Positions 41,572 through 50,158 of a stretch of DNA of 64,000 nt are shown piece by piece. The DNA is from Streptomyces noursei (lineage in GTDB: Bacteria; Actinomycetota; Actinomycetes; Streptomycetales; Streptomycetaceae): contig NZ_LWBU01000035.1 in assembly GCF_001646665.1 (NCBI RefSeq), positions 1-64,000 on the forward strand, written 5' to 3'. How positions within the stretch are numbered: the first letter of the stretch is position 1; each line of letters starts with the position of its first letter. A program made the position numbers and the translations under genes. The notes under the pieces were generated by a model. That model was not told where the DNA came from and searched no databases. It saw only the letters and a program-made list of their open reading frames with translations.

Positions 41572-42395
41572 TGACCGCGGCGGAACTCGTCGTCGAGGGC
41601 GTCACGCTCACCGCGGGTGCCCGCCGTCTCGTACGGGACGTCTCGCTGGCCGCGCGCCCCGGGGAGGTGATCGGGCTCGTCGGCCCCAACGGCAGCGGCA
41701 AGTCCAGCCTGCTGCGCGCCGTCTACCGCGTCCTGCGTCCCGACGCCGGGCACGTCCGCGTCGACGGTGCCGACGTCCGGTCGCTGCCGGTGCGCCGGCT
41801 GGCCCGCACGGTGGCCGCCGTGGTGCAGGAGCCGGGGGCGGGCTTCGACCTGAGCGTGCGGGAGGTCGTCGCCATGGGCCGTACGCCGCACAAGCGGCTG
41901 CTCGACGGGGACACCGCCGAGGACGCGCGGCTGATCGAGCGGTCGCTGGCGGCGGTGGACGCGGCGGGGCTCGCGGACCGGCCCTTCGACCGGCTGTCCG
42001 GGGGCGAGCGGCAGCGCGTGCTGATCGCCCGCGCCCTGACGCAGCAGCCGTCCCTGCTCGTCCTCGACGAACCCACCAACCACCTGGACGTACGCCACCA
42101 GTTGGAGGTCCTGGACCACCTGCGGGCGCTGCCCGCCACCGTCCTGGTGGCACTGCACGACCTGAACCTGGCGGCGTACTACTGCGACCGGCTCTACGTC
42201 CTGCGGGACGGCGCGGTGACCGCGTCCGGCCCGCCCTCGGAGGTGCTCACCGCCCGGCTGCTCGCCGAGGTGTACGGGGTGTCGGCCGAGGTCGCGGTGC
42301 ATCCCCGTACCGGGGCTCCCCAGGTCACCTTCCTGCCCGCCGGGGCCGCGGCAGCGGTGCCGGCCGCGCCGCCCCCGGGCGCATCCGGAGCGTGA
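41571..42395 (+). CDS. btuD: ABC transporter ATPase (BtuD-like)
   Basis: 274 residues with complete nucleotide-binding motifs: Walker A GPNGSGKSS, Q-loop VVQEPG, signature LSGGERQR, Walker B LLVLDEPTNHLD and the switch His in ALHDLNLA. The ATG overlaps the permease stop by one base (TGATG at 41569-41573). A Pro/Ala-rich tail of about 25 residues follows the fold. It powers the transporter from the cytoplasmic side. The operon ends here; 42396-42575 contains no gene. Confidence 0.93.
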   Translation: MTAAELVVEGVTLTAGARRLVRDVSLAARPGEVIGLVGPNGSGKSSLLRAVYRVLRPDAGHVRVDGADVRSLPVRRLARTVAAVVQEPGAGFDLSVREVVAMGRTPHKRLLDGDTAEDARLIERSLAAVDAAGLADRPFDRLSGGERQRVLIARALTQQPSLLVLDEPTNHLDVRHQLEVLDHLRALPATVLVALHDLNLAAYYCDRLYVLRDGAVTASGPPSEVLTARLLAEVYGVSAEVAVHPRTGAPQVTFLPAGAAAAVPAAPPPGASGA

Positions 42396-42575
42396 CGGCG
42401 CGGGTGCGGCGGGCGCAGCGGCTCGGTGCGCGGGGCCCGGGACGAGGCACTCGCCCGGAAGAGTGAACGACAGAAGTTGAGTTGACGCGCCACCGGCTCG
42501 TGCCCCCGGCAGGCCGCCGCGGCCGGAACAGGGCACAATCGGGTCTTCCACGGATCCGCAGCGCCGTGGGGAGAG

Positions 42576-44366
42576 GTGCGCGACGTGGACGACGACCGCA
42601 GCCGGGGACGCGGCGGATTCGGTGTGCGCACCGGCTCGCTGCGAGCGGCGCGGGCGGTGCGCCGCGCCGCGTCCGCCATCGGCACCGCCGCCGCCGACCG
42701 CGGCCGCCTCCAGTGGCTGAACGAGGCCGGTGATCTGATCGGCACGACGCTGGACCTCGGCCGGACCGCCCAGGAGCTCGCCGACTTCGCCGTCCCCAGG
42801 ATGGCGGACGGCGCCGCGGTGGACCTGCTGGACTCGGTACTGCGGGGCGGCGAGGGGGACCGCGTGGCCGGCGCCGGTGTCCCGCTGACCCGCGCCATGG
42901 CCGTCGCCGTGATCGACCGGCTGCGGCACCTGGAACCGGATCCCGTGGGCGAGCTGACCAGCGCCCCGACGCCCACGTACGTCCACCAGTGCCTGACCAC
43001 CCGCAGACCGGTGCTGGTGAGCCGGATCGCCCCGGACCAGTACGAGTCCATCGCCCCGACGGCCCGGGCGGCACGCCTCATGCGGGACGCCGGGGTGCAC
43101 AGCTACATGGCCGTGCCGCTGGTGGCCCGCGGTGTGCTGCTGGGCGCCGCCGACTTCGTACGCGCCGGGGGCAGGGCCTCGTTCACCCCAACCGACCTGG
43201 CACTGGCGTGGGAGCTCGCCTCGAAGGCCGCGGTGTACATCGACAACGCCCGGCTCTACGGCCGCGAACGCGAGACGGTCGTCACCCTCCAGCGCGCGCT
43301 GCTCCCCCGGACCGCGCCCTCGACGCCGGGGCTGCGGGTCGCCTCCGACTACCGCCCCGCCGTCGATCCGGGCGGAGTGGGCGGTGACTGGTTCGACGTG
43401 GTGCCCCTGCCGAGCGGCCGCACGGCGCTGGTCGTCGGGGACGTCATGGGGCACGGCCTGGCGGCGGCCGCGACCATGGGGCGGCTGCGTTCGGTCGCGC
43501 GGACGCTGCTGGGCCTCGACATCGCGCCGGAACGCGTCCTGGCGCGGCTGGACCTCGCCGCCCGCGACCTGGAGGAGGACCAGGTCGCGACCTGCCTGTG
43601 CGCCGTGTACGACCCGGCCGAGCGGACGTTCCGCCTCGCCAGCGCCGGGCACCTGCCACCGCTGCTGATCGACGCCGCCGGCGAGGCGGCGTTCGTGGAC
43701 GTGCCCGCGGGCGCGCCGCTGGGCGCGGGAGTGATCCCGTACGACCCGGCGATCACGCGGGTGCCCGAGCGCGGCCGGCTGATGCTCTACACCGACGGTC
43801 TGGTCAAGAGCCGGGAGCAGGACATCGGGACGCGGCTGGACCGGCTGCGCGAGGCGGTCCGGGGTCCGCAGCCGGACCTGTCGGAGAGCTGCGCCCTGCC
43901 GGGCGTGCGGATCGACGGGGGTTCGGACCGGCGCTTCGACGACGCGGTCGTCCTCGTGGCGGAATCCCGTGCCTTCACGGAGGGCGAGCTGTTCGTACGT
44001 CCCCTTCCCCCCGACGGGTCGGCCGCCGGGGAGGCGCGCCGGCTGGTCCGTGCGCAGTTGGAGGACTGGTCGCTGCCGCACCTGGTGGACGTCACCGAAC
44101 TGGTGGTGAGCGAGCTGGTCGGCAACGCGCTGCGGTACGGCGGGGGCCCGAACCAGCTCCGGCTCGTGCGGCACGACCGGCTGTGCGTGGAGGTGTCGGA
44201 CACCGGCCCCGACCTGCCGCAGATCCAGCACGCGCCGCTCAGCGCCGAGGGCGGCAGGGGCCTCCAGCTAATCAACATGCTCTGCCGCCGCTGGGGCTCG
44301 TGCCGGACGCCGGCCGGCAAGGTCGTCTGGGCCGAGCAGGACATCGCCGGGCCGGCCACCATGTGA
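42576..44366 (+). CDS. PP2C (SpoIIE/RsbU) phosphatase with GAF and HATPase domains
   Basis: 596 residues: GAF domain (about 45-225, LNEAGDLIGTTLDLGRTAQELADF to SYMAVPLVARGVLLGAADF), PP2C SpoIIE phosphatase (about 240-465, DYRPAVDPGGVGGDWFDVVPL, VVGDVMGHGLAAAATMG, LMLYTDGLVKSRE, RFDDAVVLV) and a C-terminal HATPase_c_2 (about 490-590, TELVVSELVGNALRYGG). Metal-binding Asp residues are in GGDWFDV, GDVMGHG and DDAVV. It should dephosphorylate an anti-anti-sigma factor and carry its own kinase-like module, a frequent streptomycete fusion. GTG start after GGGGAGAG. Confidence 0.93.
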   Translation: MRDVDDDRSRGRGGFGVRTGSLRAARAVRRAASAIGTAAADRGRLQWLNEAGDLIGTTLDLGRTAQELADFAVPRMADGAAVDLLDSVLRGGEGDRVAGAGVPLTRAMAVAVIDRLRHLEPDPVGELTSAPTPTYVHQCLTTRRPVLVSRIAPDQYESIAPTARAARLMRDAGVHSYMAVPLVARGVLLGAADFVRAGGRASFTPTDLALAWELASKAAVYIDNARLYGRERETVVTLQRALLPRTAPSTPGLRVASDYRPAVDPGGVGGDWFDVVPLPSGRTALVVGDVMGHGLAAAATMGRLRSVARTLLGLDIAPERVLARLDLAARDLEEDQVATCLCAVYDPAERTFRLASAGHLPPLLIDAAGEAAFVDVPAGAPLGAGVIPYDPAITRVPERGRLMLYTDGLVKSREQDIGTRLDRLREAVRGPQPDLSESCALPGVRIDGGSDRRFDDAVVLVAESRAFTEGELFVRPLPPDGSAAGEARRLVRAQLEDWSLPHLVDVTELVVSELVGNALRYGGGPNQLRLVRHDRLCVEVSDTGPDLPQIQHAPLSAEGGRGLQLINMLCRRWGSCRTPAGKVVWAEQDIAGPATM

Positions 44367-44399
44367 CGGGGCGGCCGCGGCGCCGTCCTCCCTCTTCCG

Positions 44400-44918
44400 T
44401 CAGTCGCCCTCGGCCTTGCGCCGCATGGCCGAGTGGGCGAACTGCAGGGCGTCCGCCCCGGCCAGCGCGGTGAGGGCGCCGGTGACCGTGCGGGTGGCGC
44501 GGGGCCACAGCAGTGCGGCGCCGGTGAGCGTGGACACCGTCCACACGCTCACGCAGAAGGGACACGTCAGCAGGTTGCCCACGGTGCCCCTGGCGCCGTC
44601 GCGGGGTTTCTCGGCCAGTTCGGCCGGGCCCTGCGGTCCCTGGTACTCCGTGAACGGTGCCCGCAGCGGGCTGAGCACCGAGCTCTTGCTGACCAGCCGG
44701 CTGAGCCGGAACGTCGCGACGGAGGTGAGCAGCAGGTCGAGCGGCTCGGGCCGCGCCGGCAGGGTGCGGCCGCTCCACCGGACCACCCCGGCCCATGCCG
44801 CCGCGTAGCCACCGAAGGCCGCCAGGGCGGCGGCGTACCCGCCCAGCGGTGGGCGCTCCTCCCCCTTCGCGTACGTGCGGCTCACCCTCCGGACCATACG
44901 TGTGATCGATCGCGCCAT
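44400..44918 (-). CDS. DUF1360 family membrane protein
   Basis: 172 residues. After a basic start come two to three membrane segments (LGGYAAALAAFGGYAAAWAGVV, a middle LLLTSVATFRLSRLVSKSSVLSPLRAPFTEY and a C-terminal VSVWTVSTLTGAALLW). The FRLSRL...P(F)TEY and LLTCPFCVSVW blocks are DUF1360 marks; the CPFC pair may bind metal or form a disulfide. Related Bacillus proteins are sporulation-linked; role here unknown. Convergent with the phosphatase gene. Confidence 0.88.
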   Translation of the reverse strand: MARSITRMVRRVSRTYAKGEERPPLGGYAAALAAFGGYAAAWAGVVRWSGRTLPARPEPLDLLLTSVATFRLSRLVSKSSVLSPLRAPFTEYQGPQGPAELAEKPRDGARGTVGNLLTCPFCVSVWTVSTLTGAALLWPRATRTVTGALTALAGADALQFAHSAMRRKAEGD

Positions 44919-45021
44919 CTGTGCCTCCTCCCGTGCCCTTGTGCCCCTTGCCCGCCACGCTATGACGCCGGGTGTGTGGCGGCGCGGCGAGGCCGTACGC
45001 GACGGCCCGTCGGCACGCGGA

Positions 45022-45050
45022 AGGCCCCGGCACCAGGGGCGCCGGGGCCT
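45022..45050 (-). terminator. Terminator of the SPW-repeat gene
   Basis: Perfect 10-bp stem AGGCCCCGGC / GCCGGGGCCT (45022-45031 with 45041-45050), 30 bases beyond the SPW gene stop in the minus direction. Confidence 0.7.
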
Positions 45051-45080
45051 CGCGGGGTCGAGCGCGTCGGCTCGGGACGG

Positions 45081-45545
45081 TTACGCCATGGGGCCGGGCC
45101 CGCCGCGGACCCGGGTGCGGCCGGCACGCCGGTCGGCCATCGCCGAGCCCGCCATCGCCAGGCCGAGCAGCAGGGCCACGGCACCGACGATGATGTTGCT
45201 GACCACACTGCGGGTCGTGTCGACGTCGCCGGCGACGACCCAGGGGGCCACGATCGTCCACGCACCGATGGCGCAGGCGGCCCAGGCCATGGAGTGGGTC
45301 CGCTCGTACGCCGAGCCGAACCCGCCCATGCACAGGGCATAGGCGACACCGGTGATGAGGTTGCAGATGGCGAGTGCCGTGAGGTCGCTGAAGCCCACGA
45401 TCCACGGCGAGGCCGCCAGGTACAGACCCGTGAGAAGGCCGAGGGTCTCGATCGCCTGGCCACGAGGGGTGCTGGTCGCCCGTTCGAACCGAGAGCGCAT
45501 CTCGGCCAGGTCGGGGTGTTGCTCAATGCTCGGGTGGGTGGTCAT
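45081..45545 (-). CDS. SPW-repeat membrane protein
   Basis: 154 residues with four membrane helices arranged as two similar halves: LYLAASPWIVGFSDLTALAICNLITGVA and ACAIGAWTIVAPWVVAGD...NIIVGAVALLLG. The SPW (ser-pro-trp) motif appears as ASPWIVGF and, weaker, as APWVVAG. PF03779 proteins are small membrane proteins of unknown function. The soluble N-terminus (1-35) and basic C-terminus are cytoplasmic. ATG 45545 follows AGGAGGC. Confidence 0.9.
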   Translation of the reverse strand: MTTHPSIEQHPDLAEMRSRFERATSTPRGQAIETLGLLTGLYLAASPWIVGFSDLTALAICNLITGVAYALCMGGFGSAYERTHSMAWAACAIGAWTIVAPWVVAGDVDTTRSVVSNIIVGAVALLLGLAMAGSAMADRRAGRTRVRGGPGPMA

Positions 45546-45766
45546 CGCGGGCCTGCCTCCTGTGGAAGACTTATCTGCCCTTTATTCGCAATAGAACTAC
45601 TTTCGTGCGTTTCGGTCAACAGGGGGATGCCGCCCACTTGCTGTCCCCTCCCTCCGGGCCGCACCACCCGACCCGCCACTTCTCCGGCGGGGCTTCGTTG
45701 ATCATCGGCGGGGCGCCTCGACGGTGCCCCACCGCTACGACGACCCACCGACCGAGAGGTACGAGC

Positions 45767-45985
45767 ATGAACCTCCGAGCCACCGTCCTGGCCGTGGCCA
45801 CCGGCGCCCTGCTCACCGCGGGAGCCGCCGGAGCTGCGGGAGCCGCCGCCGCGCAGGCCGCCGGACACGGGGCCGCTCCCGGTACCGACGCCGGTACCGG
45901 GAGCGACAGCGTCGCCATCGTCAAGAACGACCGGCTGACACCCTCGTCCGTCGTCGGCTACGTACTGGACGCCGACGAGAGCTGA
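45767..45985 (+). CDS. Small secreted protein, unknown function
   Basis: 72 residues: an Ala/Gly-rich signal peptide (MNLRATVLAVATGALLTAGAAG...) and a 40-residue acidic mature region (GTGSDSVAIVKNDRLTPSSVVGYVLDADES). GAGAGGT precedes the ATG. Its 3' end overlaps the convergent SulP gene by 28 bases. No family is recognised; existence is supported by the signal and ribosome site. Confidence 0.6.
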   Translation: MNLRATVLAVATGALLTAGAAGAAGAAAAQAAGHGAAPGTDAGTGSDSVAIVKNDRLTPSSVVGYVLDADES

Positions 45986-47463
45986 GCGGGGATCTGCTCG
46001 GGAGGCAGCATCCGCACCGGTTCCGTACCGGCGTCGTTGTGCCGCAGCGCCCAGTTCTCCAGGGCGATGCGGCACGCGTGGTCGAGGTGGCGCAGCCCGG
46101 AGAGGTCGAGCTCGATGGGCCGGTCCTTGGGCAGGCCCTCCAGTTCCTCGAGGATCCGGGGCAGCCGGAGGAACGTCGCGTTGCCGGTGATGGCCGCGAC
46201 CAGGCGGCCCCCGGTCAGCTCCCGGACCTCGACGTGGAGGTGGGAGGTCTCCCAGGCCGTCTTGCACACCGCGAGCAGCATGCCCAGCAGCACGCCCTCG
46301 AAGAGGTTGGTGACCAGGATGGCCACGGCGGTGACGGCGAGGATCACCGCCTCTCCGCGGTGCTCGCGCCACAGCGGGGCGAGGTCCTTGACGGGCACCA
46401 GCTTGCAGCCGGCGTGTACCAGGACACCGGCGAGCGCGGCGAGCGGGATGACACCGATCGCGGCGGGCAGGAGTGCGACGAACAGCAGCAGCCACACTCC
46501 GTGCAGGATCCGCGAGAGGGACGTGCGGGCACCGGCCTGGACATTGGCCGCGCTGCGGACGATGACGGCCGTCATCGGCAGGGCGCCGAGCGCACCGCAG
46601 ACGGTGTTGCCGACGCCCTGGGCCATCAGCTCCTTGTCGTAGTCCGTGCGTGGCCCGTCGTGCATGCGGTCCACCGCGGCGGCGCTGAACAGGCTCTCGG
46701 CCGAGGCGATGAGGGTGAAGGCGAGGACGGTGCCGATCGCCGCCACCGTGGCGACGTCCCCGAAGGCGTCGAGGCCCGGCGGCTGTACGGCTTCCAGCAG
46801 CCCCTTGACCTCGACCTTGGCGACGGGGAGGTCGAAGGCGACGGCCGCGGCGGTGGCGAGGGCGACGGCCACCAGTGGGCCGGGCACCACGCGGGCGCGG
46901 GCCGGGAGCCGCGGCCAGAGGACCAGGACGGCCACGGTTCCGGCGCCCAGCAGGAAGGCGGTGAGCGCCGTGCCGCCGGAGAGGACGGAGCCGGCCAGTC
47001 CGGGCAGGCCGGCGAGCTTGCCGAGGCCGCCGGAGGGCTGTTCGGTGTCGGCCATCGCGTACACCTGGCCGAGCACCAGCACCAGCCCGATGCCTGCGAG
47101 CATCCCCTGGACGACGGCGATGGAGATGGCACGGAACCAGCGGCCGAACCCGAGTGCTCCGAGGAGCAGTTGCAGCAGCCCGGACATGAGCACGATGACG
47201 CCGAGCGCCGCCGGGCCGAACTCCTGGACGGCTTCGTAGACGAGTACGGTCAGGCCGGCGGCGGGGCCGCTGACCTGGAGGGAACTTCCGGGCAGGGCTC
47301 CCACGACGAGGCCGCCGACGATGCCGGTGACCAGGCCGAGTTCGGCGGGTACGCCGGAGGCCACGGCGATGCCCACGCACAACGGCAGGGCGACGAGGAA
47401 GACGACGAGCGACGCGAGTATGTCGCGGCGCAGCACAGTGGGGTTCTTCAACAGGGAGGACAT
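45958..47463 (-). CDS. SulP-family inorganic anion transporter
   Basis: 501 residues, 10-12 membrane segments (LASLVVFLVALPLCVGIAVASGVP onward) with the SulP consensus region GLVTGIVGGLVVGALPGSSLQVSGPAAGL, then a C-terminal STAS-like domain (about 415-490, IELDLSGLRHLDHACRIALENW). SulP carriers move sulfate, bicarbonate or other anions with Na+ or H+. The beta-carbonic anhydrase gene immediately upstream on the same strand makes bicarbonate the best guess. GAGGAA precedes the ATG. The start sits 26 bases after a 12-bp hairpin (47489-47517). Confidence 0.93.
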   Translation of the reverse strand: MSSLLKNPTVLRRDILASLVVFLVALPLCVGIAVASGVPAELGLVTGIVGGLVVGALPGSSLQVSGPAAGLTVLVYEAVQEFGPAALGVIVLMSGLLQLLLGALGFGRWFRAISIAVVQGMLAGIGLVLVLGQVYAMADTEQPSGGLGKLAGLPGLAGSVLSGGTALTAFLLGAGTVAVLVLWPRLPARARVVPGPLVAVALATAAAVAFDLPVAKVEVKGLLEAVQPPGLDAFGDVATVAAIGTVLAFTLIASAESLFSAAAVDRMHDGPRTDYDKELMAQGVGNTVCGALGALPMTAVIVRSAANVQAGARTSLSRILHGVWLLLFVALLPAAIGVIPLAALAGVLVHAGCKLVPVKDLAPLWREHRGEAVILAVTAVAILVTNLFEGVLLGMLLAVCKTAWETSHLHVEVRELTGGRLVAAITGNATFLRLPRILEELEGLPKDRPIELDLSGLRHLDHACRIALENWALRHNDAGTEPVRMLPPEQIPAQLSSASST

Positions 47464-47488
47464 GGGAGTGGATTCCTCAGGGGGAGAG

Positions 47489-47517
47489 GTCCGCCGCCCC
47501 GGAAGGGGGCGGCGGAC
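47489..47517 (-). terminator. Hairpin between carbonic anhydrase and SulP genes
   Basis: A perfect 12-bp stem (47489-47500 with 47506-47517), loop GGAAG. It lies inside the two-gene unit, so it may reduce read-through into SulP, mark an RNA processing site, or end the first transcript. Confidence 0.55.
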
Positions 47518-47550
47518 GGGCGGAGGGGACGGGAGAGTGCCGACGGCCCC

Positions 47551-48135
47551 TCAGAGGGGCCTGAACTCCCCGTCCGTCTCCGGCCGGTGGGCGCTCACCA
47601 CGCCCGTGTCGACCTCGTAGTACCAGGCGTGCAGCGTCAGTTGCCCGAGGTCGAGGAACTCCCGCACGGACGGGTAGCCGCGCAGCGTCTCCAGCTGCGC
47701 GACCGCGTGGCGGCGCACCGCGCGGGCGAGGTCCGTGGTGTCCGGCGGTTCCGGTACGGAGTGCTCGAGCCAGCCGCGGACGGCGGGCAGCGCGGAGAGG
47801 TCGTCCCCTCGCACGAGGGCGCCGACGGCGCCGCAGTGCGAGTGGCCGCACACGACGATGTCGCGGACGCCGAGGACGCGCAGCGCGTACTCGACGGTGG
47901 CGGTCTCGGCACTGGGCCGTGCCTCGTCGTAGCGGGGCACCACATTGCCGGCGGTGCGGAGCTCGAAGAGTTCGCCCGGGCGGGCTCCCGTGATGAGGGA
48001 GGGGATCACCCGGGAGTCCGAGCAGGTGATGAACAGCGCCTCGGGGGCTTGTCCGGCGGCCAGCCGACGGAATTCGTGCGGCTGTTGGGCAACGCGTGTG
48101 GGGAACGTGCGGGCGTTGTCGATCAGGGTCTTCAT
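47551..48135 (-). CDS. Beta-class carbonic anhydrase
   Basis: 194 residues. Zinc ligands: Cys38 with Asp40 and Arg42 (CSDSR) and His98/Cys101 (CGHSHCG), the full beta-CA set. It interconverts CO2 and bicarbonate in the cytoplasm. The opening MKTLIDNARTFPTRVAQQPHEFRRLAAGQAPEALFITCSDSRV and ELRTAGNVVPRY are typical. Same-strand neighbour of the SulP gene, 87 bases downstream. An AGGAGGCAG lies close to the ATG. Its upstream region 48136-48665 is gene-free. Confidence 0.95.
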   Translation of the reverse strand: MKTLIDNARTFPTRVAQQPHEFRRLAAGQAPEALFITCSDSRVIPSLITGARPGELFELRTAGNVVPRYDEARPSAETATVEYALRVLGVRDIVVCGHSHCGAVGALVRGDDLSALPAVRGWLEHSVPEPPDTTDLARAVRRHAVAQLETLRGYPSVREFLDLGQLTLHAWYYEVDTGVVSAHRPETDGEFRPL

Positions 48136-48665
48136 GGCGGCCTGCCTCCTGCGCTCCGGCCGTGGGGGCTCGGGACGCGGTGTGGTCGGGTCATTGTCGG
48201 TGTGCAGGTGGGGGGTGGGGCTGACGCGCGCCGCGGGGTCTCCGCGGCACTGCCGGAACGCGGCACCGGGGTGCGATGCTCAAACGATCATGCATGGCAG
48301 CAGCGTCGTCAACTTTGCCAGGACATTACCTGTTGATGAAAGGTCCTTTTAAGTCGGCACGCCGACCGGGGGAGGCCGAATATCAACCCCGAGTGTTGCC
48401 CGCGTGTTTCGGACGTGTTGACGACCGCCGACTCGCACGTTTCTACGCATGGTGCACGTTTGAACCATTTCAGGCAGACCACAAAGCCCTGGTGAACGCG
48501 GCGCGCCAGTGCGATCGCACCCCTCCCGGAGCCGGTTTCGCGTCACCGCTTGAATAACAGACCAAACCGAAAAGCGCCGTTGAATGTGCGTCAACAGAGC
48601 GAGCAGGGCAATGTGGCTGCCGCACACACCGGAAGAATCCCGATCGAACGGAAAGGTTTCCTGTC
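48136..48665. other. 530-base gene-free region, relatively AT-rich
   Basis: Divergent upstream region of carbonic anhydrase and the SSI gene. AT content is higher than in the rest of the window, with several TTGAA/TTGATG-like stretches and a GTCGGC/GCCGAC hairpin at 48354-48367. No convincing ORF or named promoter could be fixed. Confidence 0.6.
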
Positions 48666-49103
48666 ATGCGGACACTGGTAAGGCGCGCCGTCATTTGCGG
48701 TCTGGCCACGGCGGCGGTCCTCGGACCGATGACCGCCTCGGGGGCCGCCGCGGAGGCCGCCGCGCCCGAGCCGCGGCTCTACGCACCGAGCGCCCTCGTC
48801 CTCACGGTCGCCCAGGGGGAGAGCGCCGCCACCGCCGTACCGCTGCGGGCGGTGACGCTCACCTGCACTCCGACCGCCGCGGGGACGCATCCGGCGCCGA
48901 AGAAGGCGTGCGAGGAACTGCGTTCCGTGGAGGGCAGGTTCGACAGGCTGGGCGGCGAGGAGACCCGCCCCTGCATCAAGATCTACGACCCGGTCGTCGT
49001 CACGGCGCAAGGTACGTGGGAAGGCCGGCGTGTGAACTTCGAGAAGATGTACGCGAATTCCTGCGTCATGCAGACCGAGGGGTCCAGCGTCTTCTCCTTC
49101 TAG
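48666..49103 (+). CDS. Subtilisin inhibitor (SSI family), lysine at P1
   Basis: 145 residues: signal peptide (to about residue 30-33), then the SSI fold (LYAPSALVLTVAQGESAATAVPLRAVTLTCTPTAAGTHP). Four cysteines (67, 82, 103, 133) give the two conserved disulfides. The reactive loop reads RPCIKIYDPVVV, placing Lys105 at P1 and Ile at P1'. A basic P1 predicts inhibition of trypsin-like proteases as well as subtilisins. SSI proteins are secreted during growth and control extracellular proteases. GAAAGG precedes the ATG; a strong terminator follows. Confidence 0.95.
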   Translation: MRTLVRRAVICGLATAAVLGPMTASGAAAEAAAPEPRLYAPSALVLTVAQGESAATAVPLRAVTLTCTPTAAGTHPAPKKACEELRSVEGRFDRLGGEETRPCIKIYDPVVVTAQGTWEGRRVNFEKMYANSCVMQTEGSSVFSF

Positions 49104-49122
49104 ATCTCCCCTCCCCGCACCA

Positions 49123-49159
49123 AGGGCCCGCACGGCCGCTCGACGGCCGTGCGGGCCCT
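49123..49159 (+). terminator. Terminator of the SSI gene
   Basis: A perfect 16-bp stem (49123-49138 with 49144-49159) and five-base loop CTCGA, 20 bases after the SSI stop. Confidence 0.9.
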
Positions 49160-49232
49160 CTGCCGTGCGGCCCTTTTCGCTTTTCCCGCACCACCCGGAC
49201 CGTGAGCACAGAACGTGCCACGGAAATGTGCG

Positions 49233-49266
49233 CCGGGCGGCCGGCCGTATACGGCCGGCCGCCCGG
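49233..49266 (-). terminator. 34-bp perfect palindrome, probable terminator
   Basis: A perfect palindrome centred on GTATAC (49247-49252). It is about 70 bases beyond the minus-strand PRC-barrel gene stop (49334), so it most likely ends that transcript; a protein-binding role is also possible because it has no loop. Confidence 0.6.
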
Positions 49267-49333
49267 AACGGCCGAACCGGGAAGGGAGAAGCGTTCCGCC
49301 CCACCCCCTACGGAAGCGGGGCGGACCCGCTCG

Positions 49334-50158
49334 TCAGCGGTTCTTTCCGGTCTCGTCGTCGGGGAGATCGGCCTCGATCCGCTCCTTGCGCACCCGGCCG
49401 CGCACGGTCTCCTCGTCGGTGACCTCCTCGGTGCCGAGCCGTACCCGCTCCACCGGGGTGACCTCGGTCTCCACCACCGGACGCTCGGCGTGCAGCGTCA
49501 CCTCGTGCTCGGCCTCGGTGATCTCCGGGCCCGACAGGGCGGCGTCGCGGTTGGCGTCCGTGACGGGCTCACGCTCCAGGACGACCTCTTCGTGTCGCAG
49601 CGGGATCGTCTGCTGGACCTCTTCGGTGACGACGTACTTGCGGAGCCGCGCCTTGCCGGTCTGGAGCTGCTCCACCCCGACGTGCATCTCCTCCTCGGAG
49701 CGGGTCATCGCGTCGTCCGCGGCGCGGTCGGCGGTACCCGCCGCGCCCACCGTTCCGGCGTCCGCCGCGGTACCGGCGGTCCCCGCCGTTCCGGCGGAGT
49801 ACGCGTCGCCGGCCCGGTCGTCCCTCTCCAGGGTGCTGTCCCAGCGGATGCCGTAGTACTCGTACAGGCGCCGCTCCTCCTCTGCGGAGAGGTGGCCCCC
49901 CGCGTCGACGTCGACGTTCGGGGCCTCCTTGACCTTGCCCTTGGGGTACGGGACCTCCAGGTGGTCCTCGACCACGCTGGCGTCATGGATGGGCACGAAC
50001 GATTCGCCGGAGCCGAAGAAGCCGGTCTTCACGCTGACCCAGTCGGGCCGGCCCGTCACGTCGTCGACGAACACGTGCTTGGCCTCGCCGATCTTGTCAC
50101 CGGTCGCGTCGTACACCGGATGGTCGAGCACGGCCGGGATCTGTGCCTGGGTGATCAT
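49334..50158 (-). CDS. PRC-barrel and DUF2382 protein
   Basis: 274 residues. PRC-barrel (about 1-90, VYDATGDKIGEAKHVFVDDVTGRPDWVSVKTGFFG), an Ala/Gly/Thr low-complexity linker (about 118-150, repeats of AGTAGTAG), and DUF2382 (about 155-270, EEEMHVGVEQLQTGKARLRKYVVTEEVQQTIPLRHEEVVLEREPV). Very acidic overall. Such proteins are stress-induced and thought to be structural; function unproven. AGGAGG just before the ATG at 50158. The linker has simple repeats that could vary in number. Confidence 0.92.
   Translation of the reverse strand: MITQAQIPAVLDHPVYDATGDKIGEAKHVFVDDVTGRPDWVSVKTGFFGSGESFVPIHDASVVEDHLEVPYPKGKVKEAPNVDVDAGGHLSAEEERRLYEYYGIRWDSTLERDDRAGDAYSAGTAGTAGTAADAGTVGAAGTADRAADDAMTRSEEEMHVGVEQLQTGKARLRKYVVTEEVQQTIPLRHEEVVLEREPVTDANRDAALSGPEITEAEHEVTLHAERPVVETEVTPVERVRLGTEEVTDEETVRGRVRKERIEADLPDDETGKNR

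Noticed and set aside
39371..42395. Iron-siderophore ABC transporter annotation
   Set aside because: Protein families alone would allow it, but the B12 aptamer directly upstream makes corrinoid uptake the better reading.
48276..48557. 93-residue ORF before the SSI gene
   Set aside because: Codon use is not that of a high-GC gene, there is no Shine-Dalgarno and the sequence lies in the AT-rich regulatory region.
49233..49266. Phage attachment or resolvase site from the 34-bp palindrome
   Set aside because: No integrase or recombinase gene is near, and its place between convergent genes fits a terminator.
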